Of a stretch of DNA of 31,793 nucleotides, positions 8,948-18,464 are shown one piece after another (within the stretch, counting starts at the first letter, position 1; every line of letters begins with the position of its first letter). Under the pieces are notes generated by a model, which was not told where the DNA came from, searched no databases, and saw only the letters and a list, made by a program, of their open reading frames with translations. The stretch lies in NCBI GenBank assembly GCA_036897095.1, contig JAYMSP010001465.1, positions 1 to 31,793 on the forward strand, read 5' to 3'. Source of the DNA: Plantago elongata (Eukaryota; Streptophyta; Magnoliopsida; Lamiales; Plantaginaceae). The position numbers were made by a program, and so were the translations under genes.

Positions 8948-10398
8948 TGTTAGGAATATTTGTTTAGTTTTTTCATCAAAAAACATGATGACTTTCTTAG
9001 CTCATAAAGGATCTCGGTTCACTTGAACATTGTAGAGAAGAAATACACTAAGTATGATAGTCTAGAAATCTTGTATTAGGATGTTAGGTCTATGAATGTT
9101 ATTCTTATATGTCTGAAGAAGACCAAGATGGAAGCATCCAAACAAAGAAATTCACTCCACGGAAGTTGAAGTTTGTACAAGATATCTGAAGACTAAAGGA
9201 GAAGAGTCTCCTTAAATATATCTATCTAGAATCCTTCTTGAAACCTTATGTTTTGTGTACAAAACTATGTTACTCTATAGGTATATATGACAACAAGTCT
9301 CTGAGTGATAGAATATATTGAAGCTCTAGAAAGCTTCATGTGTCCTTTGAGACTAAAGGACATAAAATAGTATACTGCATTTATTGCACGGACACAAATG
9401 TTTGAACAAATGCATACTCTCTGAAAAGAGACAAAAACACTGTTGTACTAATTTCAGATTTTAACGGATTGAACTTGAAATGTGTCTACCTGAAACTATT
9501 CAAACGACTTCAAATTCATTTATAAATATCACCACTCAGAATGCTAAGAATTACATTACACTCCGCTTACACACCTTTGAATACTATCTATCTGAAGTAA
9601 TCACTTAAGCATGCACACTAATAGTTTTCTATGCTTTCTGTTGCAACCAAGGCTCTTGAAATTGTAGTAGCTCACAAGTTCTAAGTAAGTATCATGATCC
9701 TTAAAAAGTATTGTTAATTCTAAAAGAGTTGATTCTATGGATAACTTTCTGAGATTCATTCTCTTAACAAATTTCATAAGACTTGGTTCAGTAAAAGAGC
9801 AAGCTACCATACCTTGCATAAGTGTATTAAGTAGAATTGATTCTAGAAATTCTCAGAAAATAACTGAAAAGTTATAAAGAGAAGCTTATCTGACAACTAT
9901 CATAAACGATACCCACACATGCGTGGAGTACATGAAGTACTTGGTTTTGGAAGCCCATTGAATAACTCCAAGCTTATCTGAGTACACAAAGTACTTGGCT
10001 TTATGAGCTAGGGAACAACTCAGAGGGACCATTTGGTTGGGAACCAAGTCTCTAGAAATTGAGAAATTGATATTTGTAAGGGTGATTAATTTATCTATCT
10101 TAGTGAATTCTAGGTCTGAAAAATGACGAGTGGATTAGTTGGAGGATTACGCCACCTCCAAATACCACTATAATTGTTGTATTATTTACTTACTCGCATC
10201 TATTTATCATTCTTTAGTATTTGAACACACACATTTTTTAAGCACAACCACTTATACATTAAAGTCTTTCACTCTCTGATATAAATTAATAGATACCTTC
10301 ACAAGTATCTGAGAAATTGTGTTTATCGACAAAAATCTGAAAAGACTATTCATCCCATCCCCTATAGTCTTTCCCCTTTGCCGTTATCTTGACTAACA
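8948..10398 (+). mobile_element. Complete Sirevirus 3' LTR (c)
   Basis: This 1451-bp LTR starts TGTTAGGAATATTTG directly after the polypurine tract and ends GACTAACA at 10398 (TG...CA ends). It aligns along its whole length with the LTR at 12318-13756: same promoter block, paired GAAGTACTTG motifs and a C-rich stretch near the end. The many substitutions and indels show that it is old. The next five bases, CTGAT, would be the target duplication, but the matching 5' end of this element is lost. Confidence 0.9.
9521..9528 (+). promoter_or_regulatory. LTR TATA box
   Basis: TATAAATA at the same LTR offset as in the copies at 12883 and 15348. It marks the likely U3 promoter; transcription would start roughly 30 bases downstream. 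Confidence 0.6.
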
Positions 10399-10407
10399 CT
10401 GATCATG

Positions 10408-10512
10408 TGTATTATCATTTGAATGTGTACTATATGACATGATATTTACACATCATAATTTTATTAAAAAAAACCAAAAGAAAAAACAAAAAAAATGTAT
10501 TATCATTTGAAT
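10408..10512 (+). mobile_element. 71-bp poly(A)-tailed insert with perfect 17-bp target duplications
   Basis: TGTATTATCATTTGAAT occurs at 10408-10424 and again at 10496-10512. Between them are 71 bp (10425-10495) ending in an A-rich tail of about 32 bases, interrupted only by C and G. A perfect long direct repeat around a poly(A)-tailed insert is the signature of target-primed reverse transcription by LINE machinery. The body (GTGTACTATATGACATGATA...) is too short to identify; it could be a severely 5'-truncated LINE, a SINE or a retrocopied RNA. Confidence 0.75.
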
Positions 10513-10999
10513 ATCAAATGTAGACTTCAAATGCAAGTGAAAAAAAAAGACAAAAGAAGAGTAGTAGCTCTCTTTGGTGGTGGGAAAAAAAGCTGGGACT
10601 AAAAGACCTAGACATTCAACAAATGAAGATGAAGGCAGTGTTAAGTGCTAGTGGCAATGGCACATGAAGAGGAAGGTAAAGTGCTGAAAATTCAACAAGG
10701 GGCAATGGAAGGGCAACTGGAAGAGTAAGTCATTAGTTTTGACGTACTCCTTAGACATCTACATTCCTTTTATTTATGATTCTTATTGTGTTTTGGAATT
10801 ATGGACGTTTTAATCTGGTAGCAGGAGTTGGAGTTGTTAATCTGGTTGGAGGATTTTAACATTATGGATGTTTTAATCATGTTTTGGTTGGTGTTGACGG
10901 ATAGACATGTTTCCTATTTTTCTACTGAATTTTTATTGAAACATTACATTTGAAAATTGAGTTCAATACATGTTAGTTCTTCTCTTACAACATACCAAC
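10513..10999. other. Unannotated spacer
   Basis: About 490 bp with no convincing gene. A purine-rich block (10530-10740) includes short A runs and GAAGAGGAAGG-like words; the rest is T-rich. No repeat partner was found in the window. Confidence 0.4.
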
Positions 11000-11690
11000 T
11001 TTATTTTTTTTTATTTTTTTTAAAGAGCCGAAGCTCGATTTTTATATATATAAGCCGAAAACGGTGAAAGACACCTGTCAGTACAAATATTTATAGAGGT
11101 TTATGGGAACCCCGTAGATCCAAGATACTGCCTAATTGGTTCCACCACGGGCTGACATTTTCCAATACAAAACAGGAGATCCAAATATTACATTTTAACC
11201 CATTTGATTTTTTTGTAAGCCAATGTCCGCGCCTTATGTCCAGCTGAACCAAGCCATGAGCATGCCATCGCCCCTGCCAACGTCCATGCCACTGACTGTG
11301 CCTGATTATTCCAGGACTTGTCATATCCGTGTCATGACTGTGCCATGTCCGTGTCATAAGACCTAGTGCTGGCATCAAATACTTAGTAGAGGCACCTACC
11401 GTGCCAAACTTAATCCGGTGCCCTGCCATAGCCCAAACCCACGCCACTGTATTACCGTGCCAAACCGTGCACACCCGTGCCAAAACCCCTACTGAACCCC
11501 TACTACGCGCCAAATGCACCCAAACCACCTGTTCCGGTAACATCAATGACGTGCCCAAAACACCAAAACCAAAATTCCCCAAATCATCAGTCACCAAAAT
11601 CCAAAATCCTTCATTGTTATCCTCAGACATCATCATTAAATGCATATCTATTTAACCAACTCTCGTCATCATCATCATCCGAGAGATAAC
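11000..11690 (-). repeat. GC-rich unidentified repeat-like block with poly(A)-like end
   Basis: On the minus strand this block is much richer in GC than its surroundings, carries repeated GGCACGG-type words (11360-11520), a CTATAAATA box near 11090 and a CTTCGGCTC end followed by an A-rich run (complement of 11003-11022). It includes an open frame of 184 aa (11645 to 11091), rich in Trp, His and Gly, with no recognised domain; the bias in composition suggests the frame is incidental. LTR or retroposon tails with such GGCACGG words occur in plants, but the family is unknown. Confidence 0.35.
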
Positions 11691-11814
11691 CATTTGACGA
11701 ATCATTTTCAATAACCATTTGCTTACCAAATTTTTTTAATATATCCTCGTTAGAATAAGAAGCAGCTTCAAAACTCAAAATATTGAAAGAACATGTTTAG
11801 GCATATAAGTTGCA

Positions 11815-12269
11815 TTATCTTAACATATTTATCTTTTGTTCAGTCAACTCTCTTCTTATGCCTTCTTCGAAACTTCTCCTGGTGTTGGTCTTGTACAATA
11901 TGTTCATGTTCTTTGATAGTTTGAAAATTTGTATCTTGTTGTTGAACTTTTTGTACCCATGATATAGGTCGATGTCGTGGTTCAACAAATTCCCTAAGCA
12001 GTTGGGCATGCATAAAATCTCCTTGATGTTGTACTTGCATTTTCTTCTGACTATCAATGAATTGGACAACTCCAATAAAATCTTCCCTCGTGTGGTTGAG
12101 ACTTTTTGACAGATAGAGTAGTCTTCTTGAAAATTGGACGAATAATACCAAATACTCGGATCATCGCTTGAAACTCCAAATATGATCGAATCATCCTAAT
12201 TCGAAGGCCTAATTCAATTAGACATATGTAGTGAACAAAAAATTGAATTAAGGAGAAACCATATTTCAA
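11815..12269 (-). pseudogene. Unrecognised decayed coding fragment
   Basis: The minus strand has overlapping open pieces: 12269-12054 (71 aa), 12151-11840 (103 aa) and 12075-11815 (86 aa). The first contains VKKSQPHEGRFYWSCP, which resembles the core of a GRF-type zinc finger (G-R-F-Y-x-C), but the rest of that motif is not seen. The second is Gln/His/Arg-rich and the third Lys-rich. Reading across frames suggests a frameshifted old gene piece. Function is unknown. It ends just outside the LTR at 12318. Confidence 0.3.
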
Positions 12270-12317
12270 TTACATTTAAACACATAATAACTCATCTTTA
12301 ATCACATTAAAGTCTAT

Positions 12318-13756
12318 TGTTAGGAATATATGTTAATGTTTTTGATCAATCACCATATGACTTATCTTAGTACAAAAAGGTAACTAGTACTCTTACTTCA
12401 CTTGAACATTGTAAAAGAGGAAATCACTTAGTATGTTAGTCTAGTAAAACTTGTAATAGGATTATTAGGTCTCTGATGTAATTTTATATTTCGAAGAAGT
12501 CCATGAAGACTGGAGATTTTAATCGAAGATTTGAAGACTGGAGATTGCACAAGTTTTTTGAAGACATAAGGTTAAGTCTCCTTAGATAGACTATAATCAG
12601 AAATCATATTGTATAGTGCATATATTGAACATAACAAGTCTCTGAACATATGACACCAGTGAGTACAAGAGCATGCTAGCTTTCATAAATGCCCATGTGT
12701 CCCTTGAGACTACAGGACAAGAAATAGTACAGTGCATTAATTACACTGGCTGGAAAGTCTCTCAATCCATAGTCCTCTCTGAAATATGAGAAAGGGACTT
12801 CTGAGTAATCATTTCGAGATATAAACGGATTGAATTTTGAGAAGGTCTAACGGATACTATTCGAACGACTCTCATATTCATCTATAAATATCATCACTTA
12901 GAAGTTGAGAAACACACACACGAACTACGCTCATATCTACTTACCAAGCAAAGTATTCTCTCAAGCATCTCACTATTGTTCTCCAAGCTTTCTGTTGTGA
13001 ATAACAAGCTCGAGAATCACTTGTAGTTCTAAGTGTCTTGAACCTATAACAGGAGATTTTTATTCGTGACAGAATGAACTTTCGGATACCCTTTCCGAAG
13101 CTCATTCTCCAGAACGGATACCAATTACTTGGGTCACTAAAAGAGAACCTACCATACATTGAATAAGTGTATCAACTAGTGTTATCCCTTCTATGTTCTC
13201 TGAAAAATATAGCTGAAAACTTATACGAGAAGCTTCACTGACAATCAACTTATAACCAACATCATTAAGGCGTGGAGTATAGGAAGTACTTGATTTGGGA
13301 AATCAATGAATAACTCCAAAGTTCCCTTGAGTACAGGAAGTACTTGGCTCTAGGAGCTAGGGAACAACTAAGGGGGAACATTTGGTTGGGAACCATTTGT
13401 TTGTAGGGATTTTAGAATAGGATATATTGTAAGCATAACTCAATTGTCTGTTCTGGTGAATTCCAGGTCTTAGAAAGGTCGAAGTGGACTAGTTGGAAGA
13501 TTACGCCACCTCCAAATACCACTATACTTGCTGTGTTATTTACTTATTCGGTATTTACATTCCAGCATAACACCCACACACATTTACTACTATAAAGCAC
13601 AATCTCATTTATCTATCGCTTAAGTCTTTCGCTCTCTGAATTTAAGTATCAGAAACACACCAATTTCTGAGAAATAGTGATTATCGTCAAAAGTTTGAAA
13701 GTACTATTCACCCCCTCCCCCTCTAGTCTTTTCCTTTGTTGTTATCTGTTCCAACA
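12318..13756 (+). mobile_element. Complete Sirevirus 5' LTR (second element)
   Basis: The LTR is 1439 bp and runs from TGTTAGGAATATATG to TTCCAACA. It is followed after two bases by a primer-binding site, so it is a 5' LTR in plus orientation. Its copies in the window are 3776-4798, 8948-10398, 15282-16207 and 16933-17238. Paired GAAGTACTTG motifs (13288 and 13338) lie in short imperfect inverted repeats. The bases before the LTR are GTCTAT (12312-12317). Confidence 0.92.
12883..12890 (+). promoter_or_regulatory. LTR TATA box
   Basis: TATAAATA in the LTR, about 565 bp from its start, is conserved in position in the other copies. It is the probable promoter core, placing the U3/R border near 12915-12920. 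Confidence 0.6.
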
Positions 13757-13758
13757 AG

Positions 13759-13770
13759 TGGTATCAGAGC
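13759..13770 (+). other. Primer-binding site (initiator Met tRNA)
   Basis: TGGTATCAGAGC starts two bases after the LTR end and is the standard complement to the 3' end of plant initiator methionine tRNA, used to prime minus-strand cDNA in most plant copia elements. Confidence 0.95.
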
Positions 13771-13873
13771 AGGAGGTTCCCAAGCCTTCAGCACTAAACC
13801 TCGATCCCCCAGATAGGTAAAGGTTCTTATCGCTTTTCTAGGACGTTTTAATTTATGTGTTAACTGTGTAGGT

Positions 13874-15281
13874 ATGTCTTTGAGTCGTACTCCGGTTCTG
13901 AAGCCCGAGAATTACGAGAAATGGAAGAAGCATCTTGAAACTATCAATGATGAGATGATCTATGTCATTAAGGAAGGACCAGTCAAAATCAGACATCTCA
14001 AACAAGTCATAGGAGTGTCTGATGGTCGGAGAAATACTGATGTTGAAGGTAGTGACACATTGACTAGTGATTGTGGTCGTGTTGCTACTGGACAAGTTGA
14101 GTATGAAGAAAAACCTCGTGAACTCTGGACATCCGATGATGCCAAGAGACACATGTTGGATGGTCAAGCTCATGACAACATCACTCGATCGACACCTGAG
14201 CATATACATTGCAAATTGTACTGTGCTAAGATGGCAAAAGTTGCCTGGCAATTGATTGAAGAAATTTGTGTCGGAACTGAGAAAATCAAGGAAACAAGTT
14301 CGAAGTTCTGAAATTGACGTTCCAAAACATCAAATAGGGTCCGCTGAAACTCTGGAAGAACTTGATTTTCGTTTTACTACTCTCATGAGTGATATGGCTA
14401 CACTTGGAGAAATTGAAAGATATTCGAATTCTGAGAAGGTGAAAACCATTGTCAAAAGTTTGAACAAAAATTGGGAACACACCCAGTAATTCTACTTTAA
14501 CCATGGTATGCCACAAATCACTCCAATGGAAATCTTTTCACATTTAGCCACTGTGAACTATGAGACAACCCAACTAGGTTTGGATGCAGCTGAAAAGTTG
14601 CAAAGTGTTGTTCTAGTCACACAAGGTATTTCTCAAAAGAAGGATACCAAGGAAGTTTCTGAAAAAATTCTCTATGACATCTGCTTCTATTGTCAGAAAC
14701 CCGATCAGTTCAAACGTGATTGTCCTGCTTTTAACAAGCTTAAGACGGGTGACAAAAAGGAGAGAAGAACTTCCAAAAGAACTCAGAGTCCATGCTCACT
14801 GAAGAGAGAAAGAAGATCCAAATTCAACTTGATGCTTTGGATATTGAGTCAGATATTGCAGATGAGGTTTCAGAAGACTCAAAATTACCATCACCAAAAT
14901 TGTGTGGGATAACTCACGATGTTATCGACTTTGGCTTAAAGAAGAATAATTTGTGTGGAGTTGCTAAGATCGTAGGTACCGACATCTCCAACATTGAAGA
15001 ATGTCTTATGGCCGGTGAGGTAATAAACACATCACAATTCTTTCATTATGAAAGTGATGATAACGTCATTAAGGATTTGGAATTGGTGAAGAGTAAACAT
15101 GATCGTTATGAGAGAGAATTTTCGGTTGTTAAGTCAAAGACAAAAATTCTGGAAGAATGCAAAGAAACTCTTGAAAAGAGATTTCTATTTCGACCAAGGT
15201 ATCTGTGAATAAGGACGCTAAAATAGCATCTCCGAAGTCTCAAATATCAGAGAATGAAAATTCTCATGAGCTAGACTTGAA
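13874..15281 (+). pseudogene. gag: Sirevirus-type gag, frameshifted
   Basis: The ATG at 13874 lies about 100 bp after the PBS. The product begins with a typical copia Gag start (PVLKPENYEKWKKHLE) followed by the UBN2-type domain (ELWTSDDAKRHMLDG, VAWQLIEEIC, ETLEELDFRFTTLMSDM). At least two small indels near 14300-14340, a stop at 14487-14489 and another frame change near 14780 break it. The zinc knuckle at 14682-14723 reads C-x2-C-x9-C with the expected Gly-His changed to Asp-Gln, so metal binding is lost. The C-terminal extension (14792-15208) matches the minus-strand copy. Homology stops at about 15281, where LTR sequence begins. Confidence 0.88.
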
Positions 15282-16207
15282 TGAACTAAACGGATTGAAT
15301 TTGAAATATGTCTAACGGATACTATTCAAACGACTATCAAATTCATCTATAAATATCACCACTTAGAAGCTGAGAAATACACACACGAACTACGATCATA
15401 TCAACTATCGAGCAAGTATTCTCTCAAGTATTCATACTACAATTCTCCAAGCAATATGTTGTGACTAACAAGCTCGAGAGTTCACTAGTAGCTCTAAGTG
15501 TTCTAATCCTTCAACAAGTAGTGTAATTTGTGAAAGAGTTGAATTATTGGATAACTATCTGATATTCATTATCTTGAACAAATCTCACAAACTTGGGTCA
15601 GTTTTTAAGGAGAATCTACCATATACTGAACAAGTATATTATGTCGTGTCATTCCTTCAATCTCTTTGAACATAGCTGAAAAGTTATAAAGAGAAGCTTA
15701 CCTGATAATCAACATATAACCAACACCATCAAGGCGTGGAGTATAAAAATACTTGATTTGGGAAATCAAGGAATAACTCCAAGGTTAACTTGAGTACCGG
15801 AAGTACTTGGCTCTAGGAGCTAGGGAACAACTCAAGGGGAACATTTGGTATTGAAACATTTGTTAAAGGAATCCTAGGATAAGATCAATGTAAGGAGAAC
15901 TCAATTATCTGTTCTAGTGAATTCTAGGTCTTTGAAGGCCGAGAGGACTAGTTGGAGGATTACACCACCTCCAGATACCACTATATGTGTCATTTACTTT
16001 ATGTATTTACATTTCAGCGACACACACACACACATTAACTCTTGCTAAGCACAAACTCATTTGTCTATCGCATAAAGACTTCCACTCTCTGATTATATGT
16101 ATCAGATACCTACTAGTATCTGATAAATTGTGTTTATCGACAAAAGTTTGAAATGACTATTCACCCCCTCCCCCAAGTCTTTTCCTTTACCGTTATCTGG
16201 ACCAACA
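15282..16207 (+). mobile_element. Internal Sirevirus LTR fragment (b)
   Basis: This piece aligns with the last two thirds of the LTR (from offset about 505) and ends exactly at the LTR terminus ACCAACA (16207). It carries the TATA box at 15348-15355. It lies inside the second element, between gag and RT, in place of the missing protease and integrase. The left junction has short shared sequence (TAAACGGATTG context), as expected from an end-joining deletion. The right junction fuses the exact LTR end to RT. Confidence 0.88.
15348..15355 (+). promoter_or_regulatory. LTR TATA box
   Basis: TATAAATA in LTR fragment (b), at the same offset as in the full LTR. The fragment therefore keeps a potential promoter reading toward the RT remnant. 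Confidence 0.5.
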
Positions 16208-16932
16208 GTCTATAAGTTACAGAAAGCTCTAGACAGAAACAGGCTCCAAGAGCATGGCATGACACTTTGGCCAAATACCTTCTGGAAAGTGGTTTTAAGA
16301 AAGGTGAAGTTGATAAAACTTTATTTACTTTAAATCATAAAGGGAAACTACTTTTAGTTCAAGTATATGTATATGACATTATATTTGGATCTAAAGAAAA
16401 GCAATTTTGTGATGACTTGGAAAATCTCATGAAAATCAAATTTGAGATGAGCAAGATGGGAGAATTGAACTATTTCATAGGATTGCAAGTCAAGCAACTC
16501 AATGATGGAATATTCATTCGTCAAATAAAGTATGCAAAAACTATGCTTAACAAGTTCAATCTAAAGCCTTCTTAAAAGAGTGTTGAAGAGTGATGAAGAT
16601 TCTGATAAGAGTGTTGAAGAACATATGTATAGGAAGTTGATAGTTTCACTACTCTACCTTACTGCAAGCAGACCTGATACTCAATATGCAGTTGGTGTTT
16701 GTGCTAGATTTCAGACAAATCATATGTAATCACACTACAACATTACTATGAAGATATTGAGGTATGTTAAAGGTACTATAAAAGTTGGATTTTGGTATCC
16801 TAAAGAAAGTGGATTGAATTTGGTTGGCTACTCAGATGTTGACTATGCTGGATTAATGCTTGATAAGAAAAGTACTTAAAGAAGTTGTCAGTTTCTGGGC
16901 ACTAGACTTATCTCATGGTTTAGAAAGAAACA
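16208..16932 (+). pseudogene. Copia reverse transcriptase / RNase H segment, inactive
   Basis: The segment starts at VYKLQKAL, continues through [17 protein letters not shown] and a 102-aa frame (16267-16575) with the RT palm and ELNYFIGLQV. The catalytic YVDD box reads YVYD (16366-16377), so one metal-binding Asp is lost. Later pieces contain SLLYLTASRPDTQYAV, then the RNase H start GYSDVDYAG and SCQFLGTRLISWF, in shifting frames with several stops. The sequence stops in RNase H at 16932, directly before an LTR start. The first 111 bp match the minus-strand RT at the window edge. Confidence 0.9.
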
Positions 16933-17238
16933 TGTTAGGAATATATGTTAGTATTTTTGATCAATCACCATATGACTTATCTTTAGCACTAAAGGTGGCT
17001 AGTACTCTTGATTCACTTGGACATTGTAAAATAGGAAATCACTTAGTATGTTAGTCTAGTTAAACTTGTATTAGGATTATTAGGTCTCTGAATGTAATTT
17101 TATATTTTGAGAAGGCCATGAAGAAGGATCCCAGCAATGGATTTTAATCGAAGATTTCAAGACTGAAGATTGCACAAGTTTGATGAAGACATAAGGGTTA
17201 GTCTAAGCATAGTGTACAATGCAAATATTATACATAAC
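16933..17238 (+). mobile_element. Sirevirus LTR start fragment, 3' end missing
   Basis: TGTTAGGAATATATG at 16933 begins about 306 bp that align with the first 300 bp of the LTR at 12318, after which homology ends at ACATAAC (17238). No polypurine tract precedes it. RNase H coding sequence abuts the LTR start directly, so this is either a new element inserted in RNase H and later truncated, or a fused LTR end. Confidence 0.88.
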
Positions 17239-17861
17239 CAAAAAAAGGTAACCACACACTGTTTTCTTAAAAATTGGGAACCATATCCTAAAATATTGCT
17301 GTAAAAACATCATGGATCTATGATCCTGAAGTGTTGCTGTGAAAACAACGTGGATCTATGATCCTGAAGTGTTGCTGTGAAAACAGCGTGGATCTCTGAT
17401 CCTGAAAGTGTTGTTGTGTAAACAGCTTGGATCTCTGATCCTGAAAGTGTTGTTGTGTAAACATCTTTGGTTTCGACCCTGAAGTGAATGATACTAGTTT
17501 CCCAAAATGTTAAAATGCCTGATCAGCGTGTTGTGATGGTGTTATATTATTACATTCATGCGCATTTCATGCATGCTTGACTATCCTCACAGAGTCTTCG
17601 TGACTGACGCTCTTCCTGTTTCAATAATTTGTTTTCCCAGATTTTGAGCACGAGGACAGGCTTGGGTAGCTCAGACAGCCGGACTTGGCAAATTCCACTG
17701 CTGCAATTTAAGTTAGATGTGTGTTTTTCATTTGTTTTCGGTTTTACTTATCCTGTACATATGGTTTGTAACGGATAATATTTTGATATTTTAATAATAA
17801 ATGTTTATTTAAAATATTCGGCACAACCCTTGACGTCTGAACCAGATCCCGGGGCGTTACA
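17239..17861 (+). mobile_element. Gypsy-like LTR remnant (X), 3' end preserved
   Basis: The segment ends CCGGGGCGTTACA at 17861, which resembles the terminus of many plant Ty3/gypsy chromovirus LTRs. Right after it, the sequence TAATGATTGCG continues an LTR (Y) seen uninterrupted at 21919. So X was inserted into Y, with TAATG as the probable 5-bp target site. The 5' end of X is lost at the junction with the copia LTR at 17238. It contains a 38-bp minisatellite and no coding sequence. Confidence 0.6.
17286..17491 (+). repeat. 38-bp tandem repeat, about 5.4 copies
   Basis: Units start at 17286, 17324, 17362, 17400 and 17439 (38, 38, 38, 39 and 38 bp) with a partial unit from 17477. Each begins TCCTGAAGTGTTGCTGTGAA or a close variant and ends GGATCT-TGA. 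Neighbouring units are most alike, as expected from local slippage. It lies inside the gypsy-like LTR remnant. Confidence 0.9.
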
Positions 17862-18130
17862 TAATGATTGCGATAACAAGTTAGACGATCGGGTAGAATA
17901 ACCAAGCGCTTCGTAACCGGGCAAAACCTTTTCCGCTGTCGTGTTTTGTTTGTTCAGAAAATAGATTGTATCAGCGATTACCCTACCTTGTACAGTTACC
18001 AATATTATGCTAATAAATAAGTTGTTTTATATTTTGGGTATGGCTTTTCCCTTATCCGGCACTGATCGATCAACCGCGCTTAGGGCGATTGGGGACCCCA
18101 CCGAGGTGGCACCCCGGACGGGGCGCTACA
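17862..18130 (+). mobile_element. LTR (Y) 3' part, upstream copy
   Basis: These 269 bp match 21919-22187 without gaps; by eye there are about two dozen substitutions, mostly transitions. The copy ends GGCGCTACA and is followed by a primer-binding site, so it is the end of a 5' LTR. Its missing left part was separated by the insertion of LTR X. Confidence 0.82.
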
Positions 18131-18228
18131 GAAGTGGTAGCAGAGCCTGGCTGGACATGGGAATCTATACAAATATTTTTAAACGTAAAACATAAAACCA
18201 AAGGTGGGACCTTTTGGGGGGAACGGGT
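18131..18228 (+). other. Residual internal region and polypurine tract of element Y
   Basis: After the PBS there are only about 80 bases of non-coding DNA before a purine tract, TTTTGGGGGGAACGGGT (18212-18228), which is followed by TGTGTGAAGAG, a possible LTR start. If so, the whole internal region is 98 bp, reduced to priming signals. If the tract is fortuitous, the internal region extends further into non-coding sequence. Confidence 0.45.
18135..18146 (+). other. Primer-binding site of element Y
   Basis: TGGTAGCAGAGC, four bases after the LTR end, is a one-base variant of the plant initiator-Met tRNA binding site (TGGTATCAGAGC). It confirms that 17862-18130 is a 5' LTR end. Confidence 0.8.
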
Positions 18229-18464
18229 TGTGTGAAGAGTGTTCAGTAGAATGCGAGTATTATTAAGGAATAGTCGTTAGTATGTAGTATTCAATATGTT
18301 ATCGTATCTCTGACTAATCCTTAACTGAGCCATACGCACTCTCTTCCACCACACCACTCCCATTCTCTCTTTCTCTTTCTCTCCGCCCAACATCGATCTA
18401 ATCGGGAAATCGAGCTGCAGCCTTGCTCTCTCATTCTCCTCTCCTCTCGCCCTCACTCTCCGCC

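Noticed and set aside
11001-11660. ACCAACT on both sides of the GC-rich block as a target duplication
   Set aside because: Only 7 bases match and they are not at defined ends of the block; chance is likely.
13759-13770. TGGTATCAGAGC as possible tRNA gene remnant
   Set aside because: It lies two bases after an LTR end and is the primer-binding site; no tRNA cloverleaf surrounds it.
13853-14251. 132-aa minus-strand frame
   Set aside because: It is antisense to gag, which has clear homology to copia Gag.
17286-17491. Possible CRISPR-like array
   Set aside because: Units are contiguous 38-bp tandem copies without variable spacers, and the DNA is plant nuclear.
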